A DNA stretch of 64,000 nt from Faecalibacterium sp. I4-1-79 (GCF_023347235.1 NZ_CP094467.1:2418001-2482000); one strand, 5' to 3'. Shown: positions 53,562 to 61,829, numbered from the stretch's first letter. The notes: generated from the sequence alone by a model not told the origin. Numbers and translations are program-made.

Positions 53562-54313
53562 ACTTCTGTCTCCTTTACAAATGTTTGCTGCTTATACTTG
53601 GAGTTCGGGCAGCGGTTGGTCAGGATCGCACCGCCGTGCAGATCCGTGATGACCGCCGGGTAGATCTTTGCAAACTTGGCGTCGTCCACAAGGAACCAGC
53701 TTTCCCGGGCGCGGTGGACGGCTGCTGCCTTTACGGCGGCTTCCTCGGGGTCCGGGGTGGTAAAGCCCGCTTCCAGCGCAACGCCGTTGGCGCCCATGAA
53801 CGCTTTGGTGAAGTTATACTGCTGGATGCTGCTGACTGCCGGGGCACCCACGATGGCCTCGGTCTGGGGACGCAGCAGCCCACCGGGCAGATACACCCGG
53901 CAGCCCTTTTGCGCCAGCAGCCGGGCGTGCGCCACGCCGTTGGTCACATAGGTAGCCTTGAGCGCCGCACCCGTCAGCGCCCGCACTAGCTCCAGCGTGG
54001 TGGTGCCTGCGTCAATGAACACAAAATCCTCGGCGGTGATGAGTGCTGCGGCGGCTGCGGCAATGCTGCGCTTTTCTGCCACAGCCAGTGTTTCCTTGGC
54101 TTCCATGGTGGGCTCGTCTGCCAGAAAACGGCTGTCCGGCAGGGTAGCTCCCCCGTGCACCTTGGTCAGCCTGCCCTGCCGGTCCAGCTCGGTCAAATCG
54201 CGCCGGATGGTGGATTCGCTGGTGTGCAGCGCCTCGCACAGCTGCTGCACCGTCACGGTGCGTTTCTCGTTCAGCTGCTCTAAGATCAGTGCAAAACGTT
54301 CCTCTGCCAGCAT
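53558..54313 (-). CDS. fruR: DeoR family transcriptional regulator of fructose genes
   Basis: A 251-residue repressor with an N-terminal DeoR helix-turn-helix (ERFALILEQLNEKRTVTVQQL, LHTSESTIRRDLTELDRQG). The C-terminal sugar-phosphate sensor domain has VFIDAGTTTLELVRAL and VTNGVAHARLL. It is the first gene of the fru operon and probably controls it, with fructose-1-phosphate or a bisphosphate as inducer. A promoter and an upstream palindrome lie just before it. Confidence 0.92.
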   Translation of the reverse strand: MLAEERFALILEQLNEKRTVTVQQLCEALHTSESTIRRDLTELDRQGRLTKVHGGATLPDSRFLADEPTMEAKETLAVAEKRSIAAAAAALITAEDFVFIDAGTTTLELVRALTGAALKATYVTNGVAHARLLAQKGCRVYLPGGLLRPQTEAIVGAPAVSSIQQYNFTKAFMGANGVALEAGFTTPDPEEAAVKAAAVHRARESWFLVDDAKFAKIYPAVITDLHGGAILTNRCPNSKYKQQTFVKETEV

Positions 54314-54391
54314 GGTGTCTTTCCCCTTCTTTCCTTCCCACGTCTGACCGGTTTTGCACGGTCTTGGCGTGTTTTGGTTGTCTGCATCTTT

Positions 54392-54419
54392 ATTATAGCA
54401 AAAATATCGTCAAAATCAA
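54392..54419 (-). promoter_or_regulatory. Promoter of the fru operon
   Basis: On the minus strand TTGATT, 16 bases, TATAAT. A second -35-like TTGACG overlaps the spacer. It is about 80 bases before the fruR ATG. Confidence 0.65.
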
Positions 54420-54437
54420 TCAGCTTCAGTCATTTTC

Positions 54438-54469
54438 GTGCACAAAAAATATCTTCGATTTTTGTGCAC
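54438..54469. promoter_or_regulatory. Palindrome upstream of the fru promoter, operator candidate
   Basis: GTGCACAAAAA and TTTTTGTGCAC form an 11-base perfect inverted repeat separated by 10 bases, about 20 bases upstream of the -35 box. It could be a FruR site; it lacks a T-tract suitable for a terminator. Confidence 0.4.
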
Positions 54470-54507
54470 CGTTGCCAGCATCTGGGATACAAGAGCGCTT
54501 TTGCGCC

Positions 54508-54547
54508 AAAAAAAGACCACCGCACTTGTGTATGCGGTGGTCTTTTC
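54508..54547 (-). terminator. Terminator of the C69 peptidase gene
   Basis: AGACCACCGCA and TGCGGTGGTCT form a strong stem. On the minus strand it is followed by TTTTTTT, 50 bases after the peptidase stop. The plus strand also has TTTTC. Confidence 0.85.
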
Positions 54548-54598
54548 TGCGTTTATATGACCGGTCGTGACCGGTTTTGGTGCTCCGGCTGGTTTAAC

Positions 54599-56083
54599 TC
54601 AGGCATCCGAGCGGGAGTAGGCGTTCTTCATCTGGCTGCTCAGTTCAAACAGAACTTTATCCAGCGTGTCAGCGGCCTTCTCCTGCAGCATGGCAGCGAT
54701 GGCGGTGTTGGCTTCCTCCCGCAGGGCGGCGCGGCGGGCAGCGTCCGGCTCGGCGGCAAGCTTTGCGTCGTACTGGTTCATCAGGGCGCGGCCGGCAGAG
54801 AGCACGGCTTCCTCGTAGCGCTCGAGGTGGAACAGAGACTTATTATAGGAGGCGTCTGCCATGGCGGCAATCAGACGGCTGGTCCAGTAGAAGTTATCGG
54901 TGGACACGGTGCCGGTGGTGTTTGCCAGATACTCCGGGGTGCGCTCGACATTGGCGTAGAAGGGCACCATGGTGTTGAAGGCGTTGGAGGCATAGGCCAC
55001 CCACTCCACAGCGCGGGATTCCTCCGGCTGGTCGGGACGCATCTGCAGCAGCGCCATAAAGTCGTTGCGGTTGATGCCGATGGAACGGTACGCGCCCTTT
55101 GCGGACTTGTCGCCGTAGCTCAGGTAGGGGTCGTAGGGGGTACCCTGATAGTGGCTGGACAGCATATACTTGATGTCCTCCGGGGTCACCTTGCGCTCCG
55201 GCACCATGCACCACGGCAGGTCATCGGACATGGGGGTGTAGTCGGCGTCGGCACCCTCCCACACCCATGTGCGGGGGTTGAGGTAGCGCAGCATATACCA
55301 TGCGCGGGGGGTGTTGTAAACGTGGTCGGCGTCATCGTGGCTGCCAAAGGCGTCCCGGGGGTTCAGTGCGCCGTCCAAAGAGAGGTCGAGGTGATTCTTG
55401 GCAATGAACTCCCGCAGGTCGGCAGAGCAGAGGTAGTTTTCCTGTGCGCCGAAGGCATCTTCCAGATCAAAGGTGTCGATGCCCAGCTGGTTGGGCATGA
55501 CCACATACACATCGTCCGGCACACGGCGGGCGATCCAGTGGTGACCGCCGATGGTCTCCAGCCACCAGATCTCGTTTACGTCCTGAAAAGCGATGCCGTT
55601 CATCTCGTAAGTACCGTACTGCTCCAGCAGGCTGCCCAGACGCAGCACGCCCTCGCGGGCAGAGTGGATATAGGGCAGCACCAGATAGACGATATCCTCC
55701 TCGCCGATGCCGCCGGGCACCTCGGGCTTTTCACCCTTGGCGGGCTGGTACTCCACCAGCGGGTCTGCGCCCAGCACGCGGGGGTTGGAGGTGATGGTCT
55801 CGGTGGCGGTCATGCCCACATTGGCGGCATTGACGCCGGAAGCTGCCCAGATGCCCTTGCCCTCCACGGCGTTGGGCATGGCGGTAAACCGCAGTGCGCC
55901 CTCCGGCAGAGGGATCTCCACATGGGAGAGGACGCTGCGGTAGGTCTTGGGCAGATCCTCCGGGTGGATCACGGTGAATTTTTTAGCAGTGAAATGGCCG
56001 GAGCCGGAGTCATCGTTGCGGGCGATCATGGTAGAGCCATCGTACGATGCTGCCTTGCCGACCAGAATGGTAGTGCAAGCCAT
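54599..56083 (-). CDS. C69 family dipeptidase
   Basis: A 494-residue N-terminal-nucleophile peptidase. It begins MACTTILVGKAASYDGSTMIARNDDSG, where the cysteine becomes N-terminal after removal of Met-Ala and acts as nucleophile. This matches the PepD/C69 dipeptidases, as does the conserved SGVNAANVGMTATE and ETIGGHHWIARRVPDD. ATG 56083 is chosen because the upstream ATG lies within the ribosome site GGAGGG. No signal peptide, so it probably recycles peptides in the cytoplasm. Monocistronic. Confidence 0.92.
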   Translation of the reverse strand: MACTTILVGKAASYDGSTMIARNDDSGSGHFTAKKFTVIHPEDLPKTYRSVLSHVEIPLPEGALRFTAMPNAVEGKGIWAASGVNAANVGMTATETITSNPRVLGADPLVEYQPAKGEKPEVPGGIGEEDIVYLVLPYIHSAREGVLRLGSLLEQYGTYEMNGIAFQDVNEIWWLETIGGHHWIARRVPDDVYVVMPNQLGIDTFDLEDAFGAQENYLCSADLREFIAKNHLDLSLDGALNPRDAFGSHDDADHVYNTPRAWYMLRYLNPRTWVWEGADADYTPMSDDLPWCMVPERKVTPEDIKYMLSSHYQGTPYDPYLSYGDKSAKGAYRSIGINRNDFMALLQMRPDQPEESRAVEWVAYASNAFNTMVPFYANVERTPEYLANTTGTVSTDNFYWTSRLIAAMADASYNKSLFHLERYEEAVLSAGRALMNQYDAKLAAEPDAARRAALREEANTAIAAMLQEKAADTLDKVLFELSSQMKNAYSRSDA

Positions 56084-56150
56084 AGGTTTTCCCTCCATAT
56101 TCTATAATGTGCCTCTATTGTAGAACTTTTGCAGCGGAATTGCAACCGGG

Positions 56151-56356
56151 ACGATTTAAAATGGCCTCCGCTGGCGCTCTGGCCATGTTCAGCGGAAGGA
56201 TTATTTTTATTTCGCAATTCTGGAAAATCTGCGGAGCTTGTCGGGGCAAAGCCCCTCCATCTGCTAACGCAGACCGCTCTGCCGCTTAAAAGCCCCACTG
56301 GGGCTTTCATTGCTACGCAAACGCGGATTTTCCAGATTTGCCTTTTCACGGGAGGG
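56151..56356 (+). repeat. Family B palindromic repeat, copy B6 (long form)
   Basis: It begins ACGATTTAAAATGGCCTCCGC, then TTCAGCGGAAGGATTATTTTTATTTCGC. An inverted pair follows (AATTCTGGAAAATCTGCGGA with CGCGGATTTTCCAGATTTGCC) with about 90 bases of extra sequence between the arms, then TTTTCACGGGAGGG. In copy B1 the same arms are only 4 bases apart. A family A copy follows at once. Confidence 0.75.
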
Positions 56357-56364
56357 TTTGGAAC

Positions 56365-56513
56365 GAACTCCCTCAGTCAAAACCTGACGGTTTTGCCAGC
56401 TCCCTCGGAGAGGGAGCCCTTGGCATGGCGGGAAGGTTTCGGGCTAAAGCGCAAAGTTTGCGGGTGTGCCCGCTCCCCCTTGGGGGAGCTGTCGCGTAGC
56501 GACTGAGGGGTTA
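56365..56513. repeat. Family A MITE-like palindromic repeat, copy A4
   Basis: It runs from GAACTCCCTCAGTC to GACTGAGGGGTT, with inner AGCTCCCTC and GGGGGAGCT hairpins and a central AAGCGCAAAGTTT shared with A1. It lies directly after B6, the same B-then-A order as at 15.6-15.9 kb. Confidence 0.75.
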
Positions 56514-56760
56514 TAAATGGAGAAGCGAAAAAAGCGTTAAAGCGATAGCGCCGACTGGCGCAGCGCTAGCTTTTTTGTGCTTCGACTTCTTCTTTAGGTT
56601 TGTCAAGGGCGTGTAGCCCTTGACCCGTTGCGGGGTGGGTGGAGTCCAGAGGTAGGGAGGGGGGAGTCGGAACACCCCTCCCTGCCTCTGGCCCAGCGGA
56701 GCGTCTTTGCACGCTTGCGGCAAGCAGAAACTCTCCCAGCGGAAGCCATTCAAAATCGTT
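56514..56760. repeat. Palindrome-rich gene-free block closed by family B end B7
   Basis: No gene is seen. Three inverted repeats occur: one near 56528-56575 flanked by A- and T-runs, GTCAAGGGC/GCCCTTGAC near 56606, and a long one from CCAGAGG at 56646 to CCTCTGG at 56691. The block ends with CCAGCGGAAGCCATT and AAAATCGT, which on the minus strand is the family B start ACGATTTTGAATGGCTTCCGC (B7, about 56730-56760). B6 and B7 thus face each other about 610 bases apart, with the whole A4 copy inside. Confidence 0.6.
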
Positions 56761-56828
56761 TTCCAACAAAAACCGCCGCGCTGCGTACCACGGCAGAGCG
56801 GCGGGAGATGGAATGCTATTTCAGGCTG

Positions 56829-57881
56829 TTACTGGGCTGTCCAGTAGAAGTCCTCGCCGGGCAGCGTACCGCCCACAGCGGCGGGGTCGGCATCGTAGAG
56901 CACCTGCAGGTAACCGGAGACGTCTGCCTTCAGTTCCTCGCCGGTCAGGCAGACGATGTTGCAGTTGGGCAGCGCCTTTTTGGCAATGGCGGCTTTTGCC
57001 ACCACGCCCTGCTCCTCACACAGAGCGGCGGTGCCATCCAGATCGGTGTTGGCGGCGTTCACGCTCTGGGCATAGTCTGCCAGAAAAGCTGCTACCACAT
57101 CCGGGTGCTCCTCGGCGTAGGCCTTGCGCACCACAGTCACACCGGTGATCAGCTGGGTGTCTGCTACCTTGTCCCACTCGGCGGTCAGGTCAAGGGCTAC
57201 CCGCAGGGTATCGTCCTTCAGACCGGCAGCAGTCACATAGGGCTGGGGCAGCACGGCAATGGCGTCCTGCGTGCTGGCCATCTGGGCAGTCACTTCGGTG
57301 GCTTCGCTGTAATACTGGATGTCCACATCCTTGTCCGGGTCAAGACCGTTGGCGGTAAGCAGATAGCGCAGCACATATTCCGGGGTAGTGCCCTTGCCGG
57401 TGGACAGGATGGTGCGCCCCTTGAGGTCGGCCATGCTGTGGACGGTATCGCCCTGCTCCACCACATACAAAACGCCCAAGGTGTTCACTGCCATGGCCTG
57501 AATGCCGCCGCTGGTTTTCTGGTACAGGGTCGCCGCCAGATTGGCCGGGATGGCGGCCATGTCCAGCTCGCCCTTGATGAGCAGCGGCACGATCTCATCC
57601 GCAGCGCCGTAGAGCTGCAAATCGTAGTCCATGGCGGCGGTACCGGCCTGCTCCATCGAGAGCAGATTGACCAGCCCCATGGTAGTGGGGCCCTTCAGGC
57701 CCGCGATGCGCAGCGGCTCGGTAGCAGACAGCGGCACGGCTGCTTCTTCCTCGGAAGCAGCCGCAGAGGAAGCAGCCTCGGACACCGCCGTGCTGGAAGC
57801 GGCAGAGCTTGCGCTGCCGCCGCAGGCTGCAAGGCTCAGTGCAAGGCTGAACGCCAGCAGTAAGGACAGGAATTTTTTCAT
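56829..57881 (-). CDS. ABC transporter substrate-binding lipoprotein (NitT/TauT-like)
   Basis: A 350-residue lipoprotein with signal peptide and lipobox SLAACGG (Cys20), an Ala/Ser linker (to about 50) and a periplasmic-binding fold. The features EPLRIAGLKGPTTMGLVNLL, GELDMAAIPANLAATLY, STGKGTTPEYVLRYLL and IAVLPQPYVTAA fit the SsuA/THI5/NitT-type proteins that bind nitrate, sulfonates or pyrimidines. No permease or ATPase gene is adjacent, so it is an orphan here and its ligand is unknown. It is divergent from the Crp/Fnr regulator gene. Confidence 0.85.
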   Translation of the reverse strand: MKKFLSLLLAFSLALSLAACGGSASSAASSTAVSEAASSAAASEEEAAVPLSATEPLRIAGLKGPTTMGLVNLLSMEQAGTAAMDYDLQLYGAADEIVPLLIKGELDMAAIPANLAATLYQKTSGGIQAMAVNTLGVLYVVEQGDTVHSMADLKGRTILSTGKGTTPEYVLRYLLTANGLDPDKDVDIQYYSEATEVTAQMASTQDAIAVLPQPYVTAAGLKDDTLRVALDLTAEWDKVADTQLITGVTVVRKAYAEEHPDVVAAFLADYAQSVNAANTDLDGTAALCEEQGVVAKAAIAKKALPNCNIVCLTGEELKADVSGYLQVLYDADPAAVGGTLPGEDFYWTAQ

Positions 57882-57960
57882 GAAATACTCCTTTTCACAC
57901 CCGGCACGCCCCGCTGCGGGGACGGAAACCGGCCTTTTTTGAAAAATTTTGCAAAATCAT

Positions 57961-57989
57961 TTGCTTTGCGCGTTCCAGTTTACTATAAT
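57961..57989 (+). promoter_or_regulatory. Promoter of the Crp/Fnr-type regulator
   Basis: TTGCTT, 17 bases, TATAAT. Just downstream of the likely start site lies the palindrome GTTGCGTGTGCAAC (58005-58018), which could be a self-repression operator. Confidence 0.7.
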
Positions 57990-58066
57990 AGGGGTAAAAA
58001 TACCGTTGCGTGTGCAACGCAATTGCAGGAGGCTGCGGAGAACGCTATTTTCTCTGCGGAGTTGCG

Positions 58067-58747
58067 ATGAATAATTATCTGCCGCTGTTACAAACCACCA
58101 CGCTGTTTGCGGGTCTCTCCGCTGCGGAGCTCAGCACGCTGCTGTCCCGGCTGGGGGCCGGTGTGCGCAGCTACGGCAAAGGCGAAGCCCTTGTGCTGGC
58201 GGGGGAACCCAGCCGCCGGGTAGGCATCGTGCTATCCGGTGAGCTGGAGGCCTACCGCCCGGCACCGGGCGGGGTGCGCATTCCCATTGCCCGGGTAGAG
58301 CCGGGTGGGGTGTTCGGGGACGTGCTGGGCGGTTCCAGCCTGTCCAGCCCGGTCACCGTGCTGGCTGCTGCCCCCTGTGAGGTGCTGCTGCTGCCCTACG
58401 AGCGGCTGCTGCTCTCGGACGGCAGCCCCGCCCACCAGCGGGTGGTGCAGAACCTTGTGCGTACCATCAGCGATAAATATTTTTCCCTCTCCCACCGCAT
58501 CGACCTGCTGGTGATGAAGAGCCTGCGCGCCAAGGTGGCGGCCTATCTGCTCAGCGAAGCCGCCCGCGCCCACAGCCTGACCTTCAGCATCCCCTTCTCC
58601 CGCATCCAGCTGGCGGACTACCTCAACTGCGACCGCAGCGCCCTTTCCCGGGAGCTGAGCACCATGCAGAGGGAAGGGCTCATCGACACCTACCGCAGCA
58701 GCTTCAAGCTGCTGGAGCCGGATGCTTTGCAGCAGATGGTGCAATAA
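58067..58747 (+). CDS. Crp/Fnr family transcriptional regulator
   Basis: A 226-residue protein. The N-terminal cyclic-nucleotide-binding-like barrel (residues 15-120, GLSAAELSTLLSRLG to VLAAAPCEVLLLP) is joined by a long helix to a C-terminal winged helix with IQLADYLNCDRSALSRELSTMQREGLI. It lacks the N-terminal cysteine cluster of oxygen-sensing Fnr. ATG 58067 after GGAG is chosen over the GTG at 58010, which lies within the palindrome. Divergent from the orphan binding protein, which may be a target. A family A repeat begins at its stop codon. Confidence 0.88.
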   Translation: MNNYLPLLQTTTLFAGLSAAELSTLLSRLGAGVRSYGKGEALVLAGEPSRRVGIVLSGELEAYRPAPGGVRIPIARVEPGGVFGDVLGGSSLSSPVTVLAAAPCEVLLLPYERLLLSDGSPAHQRVVQNLVRTISDKYFSLSHRIDLLVMKSLRAKVAAYLLSEAARAHSLTFSIPFSRIQLADYLNCDRSALSRELSTMQREGLIDTYRSSFKLLEPDALQQMVQ

Positions 58748-58910
58748 AACCCTCTCAGGCGCTTCACGCCAGCTCCCCCGAGGGGGGAGCTTTATGCAAG
58801 TTTTCAGAACAGTCTGCCTTCTCCGGCAGAAGAGCAAGTGTTCCCCTCTGCCGAGAAAAGCTCCCCCTTTCGGGGGAGCTGGCATCGCACAGCGATGACT
58901 GAGAGGGTTA
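58747..58910. repeat. Family A MITE-like palindromic repeat, copy A5
   Basis: It runs from AAACCCTCTCAGGC, overlapping the stop codon of the Crp/Fnr gene, to GACTGAGAGGGTTATT. Both halves have an AGCTCCCCC..GGGGGAGCT hairpin, and 164 bases separate the outer ends. It stops about 10 bases before the ribosome site of the glycosyltransferase gene. Confidence 0.8.
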
Positions 58911-58936
58911 TTTTATCAATAAGGAGCGATAAAACA

Positions 58937-59917
58937 ATGTCCAAGCCTGTTCTCTGGATCGTGATCCCCTGCTACAACGAGGAGCAGGTGCTGCCCATTA
59001 CAGCACCTATGTTTCTGGAAAAGATCCACAGTCTGACCGCACAGGGGCTGGTCAGCGATAAAAGCCGGGTGCTCTTTGTCAACGATGGCTCCCGCGACAA
59101 AACGTGGGAGCTGATCCAAGGCTTTGCCTCACAGGACGAGCACTATATCGGCATCTCCCAAAGCCGCAACCGCGGCCACCAGAACGCCGTGCTGGCGGGG
59201 CTGATGGAGGCACTGCACAGCGACAGCTGCGATATCACCATCTCCATCGACTGCGACGGTCAGGACGACATCAATGCCATGGACGAGATGGTGAAAAAGT
59301 ATCTGGACGGTGCCGAGGTAGTGTACGGCGTGCGCAGCCGCCGGGACACCGACACCTTCTTTAAACGGTTCACCGCCGAGGGTTTTTATCATGTGATGAA
59401 CGCTCTGGGCGCGGATATCGTGTTCAATCACGCAGACTACCGCCTGATTAGCACCCGCGTGCTGGAAAGCTTTGCGGATTACAAGGAGGTCAACATCTTT
59501 TTGCGGGGCATGGTGCCGCTGGTGGGCTTTGCCCACGATGTGGTCACCTACGAGCGCCACGAACGTCTGGCCGGTGAGAGCCACTACCCCCTGAGCAAGA
59601 TGCTGGCGCTGGCCTTTGACGGCATTACCAGCCTTTCCAACAAACCCATCCGCATCATCACCGGAGCGGGCATCGTGGTGAGCCTTGTCAGCTTTATCGG
59701 GGTCATCTGGGCCATCGTGTGCGCTGCCATGGGCAGCAGCGTGGCAGGCTGGGCCTCTACCGTCTGCATCGTCTGCTTTATGGGCGGCGTGCAGCTGGTG
59801 TGTCTGGGCGTGATCGGCGAGTATATCGGCAAGATCTATATGGAGACCAAAGCCCGCCCGCGCTATATCATCTCGGAGCGCACATGGGCTCCCTACGAAA
59901 GGAAATATCACGGATGA
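58937..59917 (+). CDS. GtrB-like polyprenyl-phosphate glycosyltransferase (GT2)
   Basis: A 326-residue family 2 glycosyltransferase. The N-terminal GT-A domain has VIPCYNEEQVLP, LFVNDGSRDKTW, the metal-binding stretch ISIDCDGQDD and the ALGADIVFNHADYRLIS motif. Two C-terminal membrane segments follow (about 234-260 and 272-300). This matches GtrB/YkoT-type enzymes that load a sugar onto polyprenyl phosphate for cell-surface glycosylation. AAGGAG precedes the ATG. It overlaps the flavin reductase gene by 4 bases; no flippase-like gene is next to it. Confidence 0.9.
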   Translation: MSKPVLWIVIPCYNEEQVLPITAPMFLEKIHSLTAQGLVSDKSRVLFVNDGSRDKTWELIQGFASQDEHYIGISQSRNRGHQNAVLAGLMEALHSDSCDITISIDCDGQDDINAMDEMVKKYLDGAEVVYGVRSRRDTDTFFKRFTAEGFYHVMNALGADIVFNHADYRLISTRVLESFADYKEVNIFLRGMVPLVGFAHDVVTYERHERLAGESHYPLSKMLALAFDGITSLSNKPIRIITGAGIVVSLVSFIGVIWAIVCAAMGSSVAGWASTVCIVCFMGGVQLVCLGVIGEYIGKIYMETKARPRYIISERTWAPYERKYHG

Positions 59918-60498
59918 GCAAACAAAGCTGGAAGGGCAGCACCCTTCTGAACCCGGAACCGCCGGTACTGGTATCCTGCGGCGGGCTGGATAAGCCCAAC
60001 CTTATCACCATCGGCTGGACAGGCACCATCTGTACCCAGCCCAGCATGGTATCCATCAGCGTGCGCCCGGAGCGGTACAGCCATCAGCTGCTGTGCGAGC
60101 GCGGGCAGTTCGCCATCAATCTGCCCACCGAAAAGCTGGTGCGCGCCATCGACTGGTGCGGTGTGAAGAGCGGCCGCGATGTAGATAAATTTGCCGCCTG
60201 CGGCCTGCACGCAGCACCCGGCAGCGTGCTGACCGACTGCCCGGTGCTGGAGGAAAGCCCGGTCAATCTGGAATGCCGCATCACCCAGCGCATCCCGCTG
60301 GGCAGCCACGACCTGTTTTTGGCCGAGGTGGTGGCCTGCGATGTGGACGAGAGCCTGCTGGACGAAAAAGGCAAGCTGTGTCTGGACAAGGCAAACCTCA
60401 TTGTGTACAGCCACGGCGAGTATCTGGCGCTTGGCAAAAAGCTGGGCACCTTTGGTTACAGCGTGCGCAAGAAAAAGCCTGCAAAGCACAAAAAATAA
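59914..60498 (+). CDS. Flavin reductase-like FMN-binding protein
   Basis: A 194-residue protein of the flavin reductase-like split-barrel family (DIM6/NTAB), with PVLVSCGGLDKPNLITIGWTG at the FMN site, SISVRPERYSHQLL and FAINLPTEKLVRAIDWCG. Members reduce flavins or bind FMN in electron transfer. The ATG overlaps the glycosyltransferase stop (ATGA), so the two are co-translated although no obvious shared pathway exists. It ends in a lysine-rich tail. Confidence 0.87.
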   Translation: MSKQSWKGSTLLNPEPPVLVSCGGLDKPNLITIGWTGTICTQPSMVSISVRPERYSHQLLCERGQFAINLPTEKLVRAIDWCGVKSGRDVDKFAACGLHAAPGSVLTDCPVLEESPVNLECRITQRIPLGSHDLFLAEVVACDVDESLLDEKGKLCLDKANLIVYSHGEYLALGKKLGTFGYSVRKKKPAKHKK

Positions 60499-60508
60499 TC
60501 CATCATGC

Positions 60509-60556
60509 AAAAAGGAACCCTCTGCAAAGTTTTTGCTTTGAGAGGGTTCCTTTTTT
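60509..60556. terminator. Bidirectional terminator
   Basis: AAAAAGGAACCCTCT and AGAGGGTTCCTTTTTT form a perfect stem between convergent genes, with T-runs on both strands. The stem core AACCCTCT/AGAGGGTT matches the family A repeat ends, so it may be derived from one. Confidence 0.85.
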
Positions 60557-60588
60557 ACGGGATCAAGTCCGGGCAGGCCGGGGCTTTA

Positions 60589-61737
60589 TCAATGCAGCTT
60601 CAGCATGGCAGCCTCATATTTTTGATACCAGCTGCCCATCCATTTCAGTATTTTTTCACTTACCCTTGCTGTTATCTTTTGAATACTCTTTTCGTAAAGC
60701 AGGCTGAGTACAAGTGCTGCAAGCAGCCAGCCAGCTGAGTACAAAAAGACCCACAAAAACAGATGGGCATACCCGTACCGGTTAAAAATGCAGTGCCAGA
60801 GATAGGGTCTTGTATAGGTTCGCAGCAAAATGTTTTCATGGATGATATAGATCAGCATGGAACACTTTGCAATGTGATTTACCCTTTTATTTTTAAAGTG
60901 GTTCTTTCTAGCCAGCCCAAACGCCGCAATGGCGATCAGGATCAAAAAAAGATTAAAATTGCTTACCCACCGCAAAAGCTGATCCGACAGCGCAGCGATC
61001 TTCAATCCAAGCAGATCGGTCAGAATCACGATGCCCACTGCCCCCGCCGCACCGCACAGCAGCAGGATGCTATTCACTTTTGTACTGGAATACAGTTTCA
61101 TACAATAGCGCTTGATGTAGGCAACGATCAGATATACGCTGATCCAGAGAAGCAGCATATTCGGAAAGAAAAACCTGCTTTCTATAAAGTTAAAGCCGAT
61201 ATACAGTACCGCCAGTACAGAAACCGCCTTCAGATGTTCTTTTTGCGTCATCGCGGCAATCAGACGGTTCAAATACGGATGGATGGGATAGAATAGCAGA
61301 TAGCAGGTCAAATACCAGTTATTTGCAAAGAGCGTTGGGAAAAACGAAAAAATGAAAAGTTTACCGCTTACCTCACCCCGGATCAAAAGCGTTATTCCAA
61401 GAAACAGGACGGAGATCACCCAGATATCCAGCAGCATTCCCATCATTTTCTTGCCGGACGCTTTTGTACTGTCCAGCAAAAACCATGCAGAAGCAACGAA
61501 GAAGATCCAGTTTCCCAGCGCGCCAAAATGCCGCATGACCGCTAAAAGCAGAACTGTTATGCTGGTCGTTGCATGGGTACAATCCAGAAGGTAGTCGCTA
61601 TACGGAATATATTCATTTTCCGTTATCAGTGTCAGCACCACATGGCTGATTACGATCAGAATGACCGCAATGATCTTTAAAAGCTCAACGCCGGAATCCC
61701 GCATTCTGCTTTTGTCCGCAAAAACTTTTTGTTCCAT
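60589..61737 (-). CDS. Acyltransferase family 3 membrane protein
   Basis: A 382-residue membrane protein with about ten segments. SGVELLKIIAVILIVISHV at the N-terminus carries the histidine of the acyltransferase-3 family, which acetylates surface polysaccharides or antibiotics. Its base composition is clearly more A+T-rich than the neighbours and its codon use differs (many AAA, ATA, TTT codons), which suggests recent transfer. A terminator and its own promoter make it an isolated unit. The acceptor molecule is unknown. Confidence 0.82.
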   Translation of the reverse strand: MEQKVFADKSRMRDSGVELLKIIAVILIVISHVVLTLITENEYIPYSDYLLDCTHATTSITVLLLAVMRHFGALGNWIFFVASAWFLLDSTKASGKKMMGMLLDIWVISVLFLGITLLIRGEVSGKLFIFSFFPTLFANNWYLTCYLLFYPIHPYLNRLIAAMTQKEHLKAVSVLAVLYIGFNFIESRFFFPNMLLLWISVYLIVAYIKRYCMKLYSSTKVNSILLLCGAAGAVGIVILTDLLGLKIAALSDQLLRWVSNFNLFLILIAIAAFGLARKNHFKNKRVNHIAKCSMLIYIIHENILLRTYTRPYLWHCIFNRYGYAHLFLWVFLYSAGWLLAALVLSLLYEKSIQKITARVSEKILKWMGSWYQKYEAAMLKLH

Positions 61738-61785
61738 GACTTCGCCCTTTCTGTTTTCGCCTTTTTCAAGCGATCTATGTATTTT

Positions 61786-61814
61786 ATTGTACCACCTGTA
61801 CTTTTTTCACACAA
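61786..61814 (-). promoter_or_regulatory. Promoter of the acyltransferase gene
   Basis: On the minus strand TTGTGT, 17 bases, TACAAT, about 50 bases before the ATG. Confidence 0.6.
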
Positions 61815-61829
61815 TACCTACCTGTACAG

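Noticed and set aside
58010-58066. GTG start for the Crp/Fnr regulator
   Set aside because: It lies in the palindrome close to the predicted transcription start and adds residues before the family's usual N-terminus; ATG 58067 has a GGAG site.
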